A DNA stretch of 64,000 nucleotides, from positions 62,001 through 126,000 of the forward strand of contig NZ_BOPH01000022.1 of NCBI RefSeq assembly GCF_016863655.1. The letters run 5' to 3'. The position numbers and the translations under genes are program-made. This stretch comes from Virgisporangium ochraceum. GTDB taxonomy: Bacteria; Actinomycetota; Actinomycetes; Mycobacteriales; Micromonosporaceae. Positions 24,933-33,964 of this stretch are shown piece by piece (positions within the stretch are counted from its first letter, which is position 1; each line of letters opens with the position of its first letter). Under the pieces are notes generated by a model. The model saw only the letters and a list, made by a program, of their open reading frames with translations, searched no databases and was not told where the DNA came from.

Positions 24933-25622
24933 GTGTGGCGGATCGGTGAGCTGGCGCGGATGGCCGGGGTCTCCGACCACACGCTGCGGCACTACGACAG
25001 GATCGGACTGCTGGCACCGGCCGCCGTCGATCCGCTGACCGGCTACCGCTGGTACGGCGCCGCCGAGCTGGCGAGGCTGGAACGCATCCGGGGGCTGCGG
25101 CACCTCGGGCTGCCGCTGCGCCGGGTCGCCGACCTCGTCGACGCGCCCGACACGCAGGTCACCGAGGCGCTCGCCGACACCGTGACCGCCCTGCGCCGCG
25201 ACATCGCCGCCCTGACCGCCGCGGTGGCCGCCGCCGAGGACCGGCTCCGCGTCGCGAGCACGGTCCTCCCCCAGCGGACCCGGGTCGCCGCGCGCCGGAT
25301 GCGCGTGCGGTACGTGGAGGTCGGCCACCCGTCGGAGCTGGCCGGACTGTGCGCGGGCACGCTGCTGACCTGGCTGGACGGGTCACCGTCCGGGGGCTTC
25401 CGCGCGGCCGTCGCCGACGGCCGCGACCCGCTGACGGTTCCGGCGCGCCCCGTGGTCCGGACGACGGTGCCCCCGGCGGTCGGGGTGGTCCGCGCCGGCC
25501 ACGACCTGTTCGACTGGGTGCGCCGGCACGGCCTCACCGTGTGCGGGCCCACCGTGGAGCAGCACCTGGTCGACGGCGACGGCGGCACGGTGACGGTGCT
25601 GGAGATCGGCTACGCCTCGTAG
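24933..25622 (+). CDS. MerR-family regulator with C-terminal ligand domain
   Basis: A 229-residue protein. The MerR winged helix is MWRIGELARMAGVSDHTLRH then YDRIGLLAPAAVDPLTGYRW (1-70), followed by a coiled-coil dimer helix (about 80-120) and a GyrI-like effector-binding domain. Proteins of this build activate genes in response to organic cations. The GTG start follows AAGGAGG. A palindromic operator lies 15 nt upstream. Likely targets are itself, the divergent membrane protein and perhaps the hydrolase gene that begins 9 nt after its stop. Confidence 0.9.
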   Translation: MWRIGELARMAGVSDHTLRHYDRIGLLAPAAVDPLTGYRWYGAAELARLERIRGLRHLGLPLRRVADLVDAPDTQVTEALADTVTALRRDIAALTAAVAAAEDRLRVASTVLPQRTRVAARRMRVRYVEVGHPSELAGLCAGTLLTWLDGSPSGGFRAAVADGRDPLTVPARPVVRTTVPPAVGVVRAGHDLFDWVRRHGLTVCGPTVEQHLVDGDGGTVTVLEIGYAS

Positions 25623-25631
25623 GGTCGGTGC

Positions 25632-26387
25632 ATGGAGTTTCTCGAACCGTTCGTGGTGCCGGTACAGCCCGTCGAGCCGGAGCGGGCCGGCGACACCGAC
25701 CTGTACCTGCCCGACGCCGGCGGAACGCGACCGGCGGTGGTGTTCGTCCACGGTGGACCGTTGCCGCCCACGGTGTCACCACGACCCCGCGAGTGGCCGG
25801 TGTACCGCGGGTACGGCGCGCTCGTCGCGTCGCGGGGCGCGGTCGGGGTGACGATCGACCACGACCTCCACGACGTCGACGCCTACCCCCGCGCGGCCGA
25901 CCAGGTCGTCGCCGCCGTCGACCGGGTGCGCCGCCACCCCCGCGTCGACGCCGACCGCGTCGCGTTGTGGTTCTTCTCCGGCGGCGGCCCGTTGAGCGCC
26001 GACTGGCTGCGCGACCCGCCGGCGTGGCTGCGGTGCGTGGCGCTCACGTACCCGTTGCTGGGCGCGGTTGCGGGCTTCACGCCGGCGGTCCGCTTCCGCC
26101 CGGCCGACGCCGTCGAGGCCGTGGGCGTGGCGGCCGCCGCCGGCGTGGCCGGCGCCATGCGGGCCAACGCGCTGCCGATCGTGCTCACGCGCGTGGGCCT
26201 GGAGCGGCCGGCGATCGCGTCCACGGTGGAGGCGTTCGTGGCCACGGCGCGGGAGGCGGAGGCGGATGTGTCCATTGTGGACGTTCCGAACGGACGGCAC
26301 TCGTTCGACCTGCTCGACCACACCGACGAGTCACGGCAGGCCGTGACCACCGCCCTCGACCGGGTACTGGCGAACCTGACCGCCTGA
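25632..26387 (+). CDS. Alpha/beta-hydrolase fold protein with altered nucleophile elbow
   Basis: A 251-residue alpha/beta-hydrolase. The oxyanion segment VVFVHGGPLPP and the nucleophile region LWFFSGGGPLSADWL are clear, but the usual G-x-S-x-G reads F-F-S-G-G, so the first glycine is replaced. The catalytic histidine is probably in PNGRHSFDLLDHTDESRQAV. An esterase or peptidase-like activity is plausible; the substrate is unknown. TAGGGT overlapping the merR stop lies six nt before the ATG. The last 57 nt overlap the 3' end of the convergent giant STAND gene, so one of the two ends probably was extended by stop-codon loss. Confidence 0.8.
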   Translation: MEFLEPFVVPVQPVEPERAGDTDLYLPDAGGTRPAVVFVHGGPLPPTVSPRPREWPVYRGYGALVASRGAVGVTIDHDLHDVDAYPRAADQVVAAVDRVRRHPRVDADRVALWFFSGGGPLSADWLRDPPAWLRCVALTYPLLGAVAGFTPAVRFRPADAVEAVGVAAAAGVAGAMRANALPIVLTRVGLERPAIASTVEAFVATAREAEADVSIVDVPNGRHSFDLLDHTDESRQAVTTALDRVLANLTA

Positions 26388-29300
26388 ACGCTGCCGGTCC
26401 ACGAGGCGCCGCAGCATCTGCGCCTCCCGCTCCCCCGCGACGCCGGCGAAGCGCATGCCCTCGCACCGCACCGACAACCGCAGGCGCTCCGGCGGACCGA
26501 CCGACAGGTCCGGCGCCAGCGGGAAGATGAGGATGCTGCGGTCGGCTCCGCCACTGACGACGAAGCCGTCACCGACGAACCGCACCGACGCCACCGGTCC
26601 GGCGTGGAAGGTGTGCGACCACAACCGTTCCAGCGGACCGGTGCCGGAGCGGAGCCAGCAGGTCATCGTTCCGTCCAGGAACCCCGCCACGATCAGAATC
26701 CGGCCGTCTCCGAGATCACGCGCGTCGACGGTCGCCGCTCGGGCGTCGGGAAGGTTGACGGTCCGCTCGCGGTCGGCCGGCGGTCCGGTCGACCTGGACA
26801 CCACGAACGTTCCGGAGACCGACGCCGCCAGCGGGTCGTCGGCGGCAACCGGCACGGCCGCCCGCACCTCACGACCCGCGGGGTCGTACCGCATCGCGCG
26901 GGTCTCCCCGTCGATGTCGGCGCAGATCACGATGTCGCCCCGATAGCCGGCGAAGAACCGCACCTGTGGACGCGGCTGGAACGTCGACACCGGCCGCCAG
27001 CCGTTCGCCGAACCGACCAGGATGGACACGGTTCCCCGCGCGAACGTCACGATGTCGCCGTAAGGGCCGACCGCGATCGCGGTGACATCCGTCGGGAGGT
27101 CCGAGCGCAGGATGTGCGTCGTCAACTGGCGCGGACCGCCGAACCGCCACTCCCGCAGGGTGCCGTCGCCGTAGGCGCAGTAGACACCTGCCGCGCCGGG
27201 AACCGGTGCCAGCGCCCGCACCGCGGCCGTCTCCTCCAACCGGACGCCGGTGAGGTCGGCGTTCGTGAAGTCGGCGCGGTCGAGCGTGGTGTTGTCGAGG
27301 TTCGCGTGCCGCAGCCGGCTGCCGCGGAAGCTCATCCCGCTGAGGTCCGCTCCGGGCAGGTAGGCGTAGTCGAGGTCGAGCCCGGCCCACGAACCGGTCG
27401 GCAGCCGTCCGGTGAGGCCGTACAGCAGGGACAGCGCGTTGCCGCCGACACATCCGTTGTCGCGACCCGTCTCCGCCGACCGTACGGCGGCGAGCAGGAC
27501 CGCCGGGAAGTCGGTACCGGGATCGTCGCGCATCAGCAGGACGGCGAAGTTGATGACCTCCGGCGGCAGCGGCACCTCCCGCCACGCGCGGTCGTCGTCC
27601 GGAACGCCCTCGCGCAGCCGCCGGACGATCGCGCACGCGACGAAGTACTCGCGCATCGACCGGTGGAAGAACTCGACCGGCCAGACGTGGTGGTCCGCGG
27701 CGGCCACCGGCTTGAGCAGCGAACGGATCCCGATGCGGGCCCGGGCGTCGTCGGAACTCGCCGCAGCCGGTGACGCGCCCGCCGAGCCGGCCATCTGCCA
27801 CAGCATCCGGTGCAGATCGTGCTGGCCGGCGACCGCCTTGAGGCTGACGTAGCCCTGGTCGGTGACGTGCAGCTCGGTGGCGATGAGCTCGAGAATCCCC
27901 TGCAGGTTCGGGATGAGCTCCTCGCGCAGCACCTCGGCGCCCGGGTCCTCGAGGTCGGCGATCTTCCGGCGCAGGCTCCGCTCCACGTAGGTGCGGTACA
28001 GCACCAGCTCGTCGAAGCGGTCACCGGGCAGCTCCGGCAGTGTCTCCTTGATCATCTGCAGGAACAGCGGCTTGCCGGCCAGCCCGATCGGGTCGTAGAG
28101 CGTCTTCAGCCGGCGTAGCTTGTCCTCGGCCTGGATCGCGACGGCGTGGGCATGGAGGTAGGCCTCGCTGCGGGCGCGCGGGATCGGGGCGATCCGCACC
28201 GTCTGCGGTCGGCCCACGCGGTCGAGGAACCGTTCGCGTTCGCGCGGGCTCTCGAAGAAGTGCGTCCGGGACGTGATGAGCACCTTGGACCGGTCAAGGT
28301 ACTCGTAGCACGACTCCAGCAGCGTCACGTTGCGCCGGAACGCCTCCGGGTCCATCCGCGCCGACATCTCGTCGAACCCGTCGAGGACGACCACCGTCCG
28401 GTACCGGCGGCTGAGCTCGTGCCACTCGGCGAGCGACGTTCCGAGATGCTTCAGGCGCCGTTCCACGAGCTCCTGTCCGCCGCCGGCCTGCCGGAGGTCG
28501 CGTAGGGCGAGCCGTAGCGGCAGGTACCCGGTACGGGGGTTGCGGAGAAACTCGGCGGCCAGCCGGCAGCTCAACCAGTAGGTGAAGAAGCTCTTCCCCT
28601 CACCGAACTCCGCCAGCAGCAGCAACGACCGGTTCCCGTCGCTGGACAACCAGTCGCGCACCGCCGTGCCCAGCGGGACCTCCAGCACCGCGCCCTTGTC
28701 GTCGGACAGCTTCGGTTCGACGTGGTCGTCGAGCAGCGCCGCGAAGTGCTCCCAGACCTCGCCGCCCAGGCAGTGCATCGAGGTGTTCCGGAGGTACCTC
28801 GGCCACGGATCCGGCAACCGGACGGCGGCCCCCACCTTCTCCGCCCATTCCCGTGCGCCATCCGGACCCGTTGCCGGCGGCCGGCCGTAGACGGTCCGGT
28901 GGACCGGCGGTTCGAGCGCGAACAGCCGCTCGACCCCCTCCGACGGGCCCCAGACCTGGATGTCGAACCGGTGCTCCTGTCGCCGGTTCATCCGGTGCAC
29001 CAGCGCGGTGAGCTCGGCCGACGGATCGGCGTGCGGCGCGACGACGACGAACTGGTCGAGCCCGCCGTCGGCGTACCGGTGCTGGGCGTTCAGGAGAGCC
29101 GTGCCCACGTCGTCGACGGTCAGCTCACCGGTGCCGCAGCGGAACAGGAGCGACACCGTCACCTCGTCGTCGGCCAGGGCCGAGCCGGTCACCCGCAGGT
29201 TGTGCCCGTACTGCGGTCCTGCCGCCTGACCGCGGAGCGTTCGGACCGTCGCGTCGGCCACGGGTGTGGAGACCCGGCAGATCCGCCGCAGCAACCGCAG

Positions 29301-32300
29301 GAACGACTCCTCCAGCGGCGTCTCCGCTTCGACGGTCGGCTCCGTGGCGGTGTCGGCCGGATGCTCCGGTGCGACCGGCTGGTCCGTCGCGACGGGCGAG
29401 TCGTCGGGTTCGGGGGCCCGGAACTCGTACCCGTTGCCGGCGGACAGCGCGGTCCAGATTCCCGAGATCCAGGCGAGCCGGCCCGGGGTGGCGTCGAGCT
29501 CGGGAAGGGGGTCGAGCAGGAACGCGAACTCGCTGTCGAGCCGGGCGGCGGTGTCTCCGTCGACGGATCCGACCAGCGACCGCAGCCGCGCCACCGCCTG
29601 GGGATCGTCCGCGGCCAGCAGCCGCCGCACCGAGGTGGTCAGCTCGACCGAGCCGGCGTCGACGTCCGCCGGTCGGTCCGGGGCCGGCCTGACGGTGATG
29701 CCGAGCTCGGGACGGGCGGCCACCAGCGCCTCGGCGTCATGGTGCAGCGCTGGCAGCTGCTCGTCGTCGATCGCCTCCCAGACCACGAACTGGGCGGTCC
29801 GGGTCAGCTCGATCGCGCTGAGACGGTGGTCGAGCCGGCACAGCGAATACCGGCTGATGACCCGCAGCGCCCGGTTGAAGGCGATCCGGTCGGTCTGGAG
29901 GTGAGTGAGCTCGGGGGTCCACAGGTGCAGCGGCGTGTCGAAGAGATCCCACGGGACCTGCTGCGTCTCCAGCATCGAGCACACCTGGAGCAGGCGCAAC
30001 GCGTCGAGGGAGTGGCGGGCGAGTGCGTCGATGGAGATCTGCCACACCGCTCGGACCGGGCTGAATCCGTAGGCCGTCTGCCGTTCGTCGGCCTCGCCCA
30101 GGTGCCGCAGATACTCGTCGACCGGCATGCCGGACTCGGCCAGGAACGACGCCGCGGGGGCGAGCGCGAACGGGAGGTCGCCCAGAGCCTCCGCCACCCT
30201 CGCCGCGTCGGGCGCCGGGAGCCGTTCCGCGTATCTCCGCAGGAGGCTGACGCTCTCGGCACGCTCGAACACGTCGACATGCAGCGCGAGAACCCGGCTC
30301 GCCCATTCCGGGTCGCGCGAGGTGACCAGCACGTGACCACCGCCGACGGGAACGAACTCGTCGACCTCGTCCGGGCTGCCGACGTCGTCGAAGACCAGCA
30401 GCCACCGTTCGGACGTCGCCAGCAGTGCCCTGGTCGCCGCGTCAGCGGCGTCGCGGCCGGAGGAGCCCCGGCTGACCTGGAGGTGGTCCGCCAGCCGGGC
30501 CAGTGACGCGACGACCTCGTCCCGCCCTCCGGACGGGACCCACCAGACGAGGTCGTACGACCCGACATTCCGGTAGACGTACTCGATCGCGAGCTGCGTC
30601 TTGCCGACGCCACCGATCCCGATCAGCGCGAGGGCGAGCGGGGATTGGCGACCGAGCTCCACCCGGACCTGGTCGAGCAGCGCCTCGCGTCCGACGAACC
30701 GGGGGCTCCGGAGTGGGACACCACCCAGGACCGCCGGCGCGGGCTGCTCCACCTCCGGCGGAGCGGCGCGGGCGCCGGCACCGGAGATCGCGGAGCGGTA
30801 CGCGTCGACCTCGTTCTTGAGCCCGAGCTGGTGCGCGACGCGGTCCACCCACGCCGACATCTCGGCCCGGACCGGACCACCGACCTCGGCGGTCGCCTCG
30901 ACGATCAGGCGCAGAACCGGCGGGACCTCTCCCGGTTCCGTGCGTTGGCCAGCGCGGAGATCGAACTCGTCCTCCGACGATGATTCCGGATCGAGGCCGA
31001 GGAGGGTCGGCAGGTCCAGGTCGAGGTCGCGGTCGGCCCTCCGCAGCAGGTCCCGACCCGCTTCCAGGAGCCGGGGCGACAGCCGCTGGGCCACCGTGGC
31101 GCCGTCGATCAGGGTGCGGATCTTCTGCGACGCGTGCGTGTCCGGGTCGACCAGTGCCACGGTCTCTGCCAGTACCTCCAGTGCGCCCGGGTGGTCGAGG
31201 CAGGCGGTGACGAGGGAAGCCATGTGCATACGTGCCACGGGCTGCTCGGTCACGTCGGGGAAGCCGGGCAGCTCGCGCCGGATCAGGTCGACCACCAGCA
31301 CACGCCTGGACAACGCCGCCATGGCAGGCAGCTGCAGAAGGGCGTCGATCAGCGCGTTGCGGAGGTCGGTCGGCCGTGCGCCCACCGCCGGCCGGACGTC
31401 CACCTTCGGTCGTGACGCCGCGGGCAGCCGGAGGCTTACCAGCAGGTCGAAGAGCACCTCGGCGGACGCCCGCGCGGCGAAGGTCCGGTAGCGGTCCTCC
31501 GGGCCGGCGTCCGCGTGGTCGGCGACGCCCTTGGCGACCAGCCAGAAGGGGACGCGCAGCTCATGGGCGACGGTCGCGATCGTCGCCGCTTCCAGGTCGA
31601 CGGCGCCGATGCGCCGCATTCCCATGCCCCGCAACGAGTCCCACACCCCACCGTCGGACATGACCGCGCTGCCACTGGCCATGGGCGCCACGTGGACCGC
31701 GAACGGCAACGACCGTGGGGCGTCGACGTCGTCGTAGAGGCGCCGTTCGACCATCGCCCGGCCCACCGGGGTCAGGCCGACCGCTGTGCCGTGGTGGTCG
31801 ATCAGCCCGTCCGCCTCCCAGCGGGCGAGCCGCTCCGACCAGGTGCCCACCGGGAAGTACCGCTTGCGGGCGGGGTGGTCGCGGGGCTCCTGACCCCGGT
31901 GCAGCCGCTCCAGCAACCACACCAGCGCCTCGTCGGTGCTGGCCGGACCGTGGCTGGGCAGACCGGCCGGGTTGAAGTCCTGTGCCGCCCGGACCCATTC
32001 AGGGTGGAGCGGGAACTGTCGGTGGTCCCCGATGAGGGCGGTGCCGAGTTGGAGGCCCTCGTCCCACTCGTAGGCGACCTCGGCCACCACCACGTCGCCC
32101 GGTGCCGTGTCGGCCGGGTTGCCCGCGCAGGTGCCGCACATCGCCAGGCAGGTCGGGTGGACCTCGCCCACCAGGGAGGTCGCGAGCGGGGCCAGGGATC
32201 TGCCGCCGCCGCGGGTGGGCCGGGCCAGCGCAACCGACAGGACGCGACCGTCGTTCGCGCGGTACTCACCCCACAGATGCGACGGGACGGCGCCGCCGCC

Positions 32301-32393
32301 GCGCTGCTCCCACCGCGCGACGTCGACCGCCGAACGGGCGGCGTCGTACTCCTCGCGTGACGCGGTGATAATCAGGATGTCAGTCGAACTCAT
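26331..32393 (-). CDS. Giant STAND NTPase: PNP-like effector, NB-ARC, NACHT, pentapeptide repeats, beta-propeller
   Basis: A 2020-residue protein. Residues 1-320: nucleoside-phosphorylase/MTAN-like domain (DILIITASREEYDAA; MCGTCAGNP; VDLEAATIA; KGVADHAD), interrupted around 150-220 by a winged-helix-like insert. About 340-430: helical effector-associated-like domain. 565-790: NB-ARC with Walker A GIGGVGKT (592-599) and Walker B WLLVFDDV. About 1030-1175: a domain with restriction-endonuclease-like spacing but no clear catalytic residues. 1225-1600: NACHT with AEFGEGKS (1261-1268) and VVVLDGFDE (1334-1342). 1671-1722: pentapeptide repeats. 1723-1960: WD40-like propeller. By analogy with Avs/NLR-type STANDs it should sense an invader through the C-terminus, oligomerise and activate a nucleotide-destroying effector. 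ATG 32393 is used; the longer frame is low-quality. Single gene, own promoter. Confidence 0.88.
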   Translation of the reverse strand: MSSTDILIITASREEYDAARSAVDVARWEQRGGGAVPSHLWGEYRANDGRVLSVALARPTRGGGRSLAPLATSLVGEVHPTCLAMCGTCAGNPADTAPGDVVVAEVAYEWDEGLQLGTALIGDHRQFPLHPEWVRAAQDFNPAGLPSHGPASTDEALVWLLERLHRGQEPRDHPARKRYFPVGTWSERLARWEADGLIDHHGTAVGLTPVGRAMVERRLYDDVDAPRSLPFAVHVAPMASGSAVMSDGGVWDSLRGMGMRRIGAVDLEAATIATVAHELRVPFWLVAKGVADHADAGPEDRYRTFAARASAEVLFDLLVSLRLPAASRPKVDVRPAVGARPTDLRNALIDALLQLPAMAALSRRVLVVDLIRRELPGFPDVTEQPVARMHMASLVTACLDHPGALEVLAETVALVDPDTHASQKIRTLIDGATVAQRLSPRLLEAGRDLLRRADRDLDLDLPTLLGLDPESSSEDEFDLRAGQRTEPGEVPPVLRLIVEATAEVGGPVRAEMSAWVDRVAHQLGLKNEVDAYRSAISGAGARAAPPEVEQPAPAVLGGVPLRSPRFVGREALLDQVRVELGRQSPLALALIGIGGVGKTQLAIEYVYRNVGSYDLVWWVPSGGRDEVVASLARLADHLQVSRGSSGRDAADAATRALLATSERWLLVFDDVGSPDEVDEFVPVGGGHVLVTSRDPEWASRVLALHVDVFERAESVSLLRRYAERLPAPDAARVAEALGDLPFALAPAASFLAESGMPVDEYLRHLGEADERQTAYGFSPVRAVWQISIDALARHSLDALRLLQVCSMLETQQVPWDLFDTPLHLWTPELTHLQTDRIAFNRALRVISRYSLCRLDHRLSAIELTRTAQFVVWEAIDDEQLPALHHDAEALVAARPELGITVRPAPDRPADVDAGSVELTTSVRRLLAADDPQAVARLRSLVGSVDGDTAARLDSEFAFLLDPLPELDATPGRLAWISGIWTALSAGNGYEFRAPEPDDSPVATDQPVAPEHPADTATEPTVEAETPLEESFLRLLRRICRVSTPVADATVRTLRGQAAGPQYGHNLRVTGSALADDEVTVSLLFRCGTGELTVDDVGTALLNAQHRYADGGLDQFVVVAPHADPSAELTALVHRMNRRQEHRFDIQVWGPSEGVERLFALEPPVHRTVYGRPPATGPDGAREWAEKVGAAVRLPDPWPRYLRNTSMHCLGGEVWEHFAALLDDHVEPKLSDDKGAVLEVPLGTAVRDWLSSDGNRSLLLLAEFGEGKSFFTYWLSCRLAAEFLRNPRTGYLPLRLALRDLRQAGGGQELVERRLKHLGTSLAEWHELSRRYRTVVVLDGFDEMSARMDPEAFRRNVTLLESCYEYLDRSKVLITSRTHFFESPRERERFLDRVGRPQTVRIAPIPRARSEAYLHAHAVAIQAEDKLRRLKTLYDPIGLAGKPLFLQMIKETLPELPGDRFDELVLYRTYVERSLRRKIADLEDPGAEVLREELIPNLQGILELIATELHVTDQGYVSLKAVAGQHDLHRMLWQMAGSAGASPAAASSDDARARIGIRSLLKPVAAADHHVWPVEFFHRSMREYFVACAIVRRLREGVPDDDRAWREVPLPPEVINFAVLLMRDDPGTDFPAVLLAAVRSAETGRDNGCVGGNALSLLYGLTGRLPTGSWAGLDLDYAYLPGADLSGMSFRGSRLRHANLDNTTLDRADFTNADLTGVRLEETAAVRALAPVPGAAGVYCAYGDGTLREWRFGGPRQLTTHILRSDLPTDVTAIAVGPYGDIVTFARGTVSILVGSANGWRPVSTFQPRPQVRFFAGYRGDIVICADIDGETRAMRYDPAGREVRAAVPVAADDPLAASVSGTFVVSRSTGPPADRERTVNLPDARAATVDARDLGDGRILIVAGFLDGTMTCWLRSGTGPLERLWSHTFHAGPVASVRFVGDGFVVSGGADRSILIFPLAPDLSVGPPERLRLSVRCEGMRFAGVAGEREAQMLRRLVDRQRSGGQVRQYPVEGGGHGLP

Positions 32394-32478
32394 CGACCCG
32401 CTCACCACCGGCTGACATGTAGTCAACCTGTCACAGGCCGCCAACAAGGTCCAGAGGCGGGTCGAACGTGAACGACTC

Positions 32479-33318
32479 TCAGTGCTGGACCGCGGTGCTG
32501 AGGGAGAAGTTCCGGAACCGCACCTCCGACGCGACCGCCGGGCCCCACTCCGTGGAGTGTCCACCGTAGAACGTCGAGAAGAAGATGCCGCTGAAGTCGA
32601 TGGCGCCGATGCCGGTCACCGCCGTGGTGAAGACCTGGACGCCGTCGAACCAGACGGTGATGGTCTGGCGGGAGCGGTCGACGAACTGTTCGATCGTGTG
32701 GTACGCGTCGTCGGCGGGGTAGCGCCAGGCGCCCAGGCCCAGGTCGCGGCCGTAGCCGTCCTCGTCGGGTGAGTAGAAGTAGACCTCACCCTGGTTTCCG
32801 TTGCGCCACATGAACCTGGTCGACCAGGCGTCGCCGTGGTTGCCGCCGGAGGCCTCGCCGGGGCTGCCGCCGTAGAGGCCGGGCAGCTTGCCGCCGCGGC
32901 CGAAGTCGTGGCCGGCCGGGAACTTCAGCTGGTACCTCAGGCTCAGCGTGCGGCTGGTGGCCATCGAGGACAGGCCGAGGGTGTCGAGGTCGGTGTAGAA
33001 CTGGCCGCCGCCCCCGCTCGGGCAGTTGGTGCAGCTCGGCGCCGAGGAGCCGGCACCGTACCGCACGAGCAGGCCGCCGCCGGTCATCGCGAACATGCGG
33101 TCGAAGCCGAACTGTCCACCGGGGACGACGCCCCACGCCGTTTTCCACGCGGCACCGGGAAAGCCGTCGAACGACGCCGACCACGAGGCCGCGGCCACCG
33201 AACCCACCCGCGGACCGGCCACGGACGCGTCGGCGACCGCCAGGGTGGTGACGGTCGTGCCGACGGTCGCCAGCACCGTGGTGACGGCGGCCGCGACGAT
33301 GGCCACGCGCAGTCTCAT
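32479..33318 (-). CDS. Secreted polysaccharide lyase-like protein (PL14/PL20 type)
   Basis: A 279-residue secreted protein. The N-terminus is a signal peptide (MRLRVAIVAAAVTTVLATVG, further hydrophobic residues, cleavage near ASVAG). The mature part has the lyase-type jelly-roll pattern KLPGLYGGSPG, STRFMWRNGNQGEVYFYSPD, AYHTIEQFVD and ITVWFDGVQVF, as in alginate/glucuronan lyases that cleave uronic acid polymers by beta-elimination. A disulfide-prone CTNC pair is present. The ATG is preceded by GGAGGAG. It is an isolated gene between the STAND gene (85 bp downstream) and a divergent membrane-protein gene, probably for plant or microbial polysaccharide use. Confidence 0.82.
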   Translation of the reverse strand: MRLRVAIVAAAVTTVLATVGTTVTTLAVADASVAGPRVGSVAAASWSASFDGFPGAAWKTAWGVVPGGQFGFDRMFAMTGGGLLVRYGAGSSAPSCTNCPSGGGGQFYTDLDTLGLSSMATSRTLSLRYQLKFPAGHDFGRGGKLPGLYGGSPGEASGGNHGDAWSTRFMWRNGNQGEVYFYSPDEDGYGRDLGLGAWRYPADDAYHTIEQFVDRSRQTITVWFDGVQVFTTAVTGIGAIDFSGIFFSTFYGGHSTEWGPAVASEVRFRNFSLSTAVQH

Positions 33319-33508
33319 GGCTCTCCTCCGGGGGCAGCACACAACGACGGGACCCCGCACCGCCCTGCGGACCTCTCCGGATGATGCCCCACCGACCGGA
33401 GCCGCCACGACGCCCTTAATGAAGATTTATCCCTCTCCCGATGCGCGCCTGAGAGTGCACTCAGGGGCATTCAGCCAACACACAGGATCGCCCGCACACG
33501 ATGACGGC

Positions 33509-33964
33509 GTGACCACGATCGATCCCCCGGCCCGGTGGGCGGTGGCCGCCGCCTGGGCCGTTCCGTTGTGCGTACTGCCGTCGGCTGTCTGGCGCGTGTC
33601 GCTGCTCGCCGAGGACGACATCCGGATGGACGCCGAGGGCTGGTACCTCGTGACGCTGTCCGTCGTGTCGGTGGGCCTCGCGGTGCTGACGCTCGCGCTG
33701 GTGTACCCGGTGCCCGTCCCCGCGCGGGTGGCCGTGGTTCCGGCGGTCACCGGCGGGCTGCTGCTCGTCGCGATCAGCGTGTACGTCGGGCTCAACGCGG
33801 TGTTCGGGTTCGTGGAGACCGGGCCCGTGCTCATCGGTCCCGAGGAGTCCGACGCGGTGCGGCGACCCGAGCCGGGCGGTCCGGTCGCCGTCGCGTACCT
33901 TCCGTTGCTGTTGTGGGGTCCGCTCGTGCTCGCCGTGGCGAGGGACCGGTGGCGCCGCCGTTAG
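33509..33964 (+). CDS. Small integral membrane protein
   Basis: A 151-residue protein with four hydrophobic segments (about 8-28, 44-66, 71-92 and 125-145) separated by short loops, including an acidic ETGPVLIGPEESDAVRRP extracellular loop and a basic end RDRWRRR. No family is recognised. The GTG at 33509 is the first workable start, since ATG at 33501 runs into a stop after three codons. The TAG stop overlaps the TAA of the convergent nitroreductase-like gene. The 190 bp upstream up to the lyase start hold no other gene. Confidence 0.7.
   Translation: MTTIDPPARWAVAAAWAVPLCVLPSAVWRVSLLAEDDIRMDAEGWYLVTLSVVSVGLAVLTLALVYPVPVPARVAVVPAVTGGLLLVAISVYVGLNAVFGFVETGPVLIGPEESDAVRRPEPGGPVAVAYLPLLLWGPLVLAVARDRWRRR

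Noticed and set aside
32394..32564. 57-residue N-terminal extension of the STAND gene
   Set aside because: Residues are Arg/Ser/Thr-rich without structure and the PNP-like fold begins at the ATG 32393.
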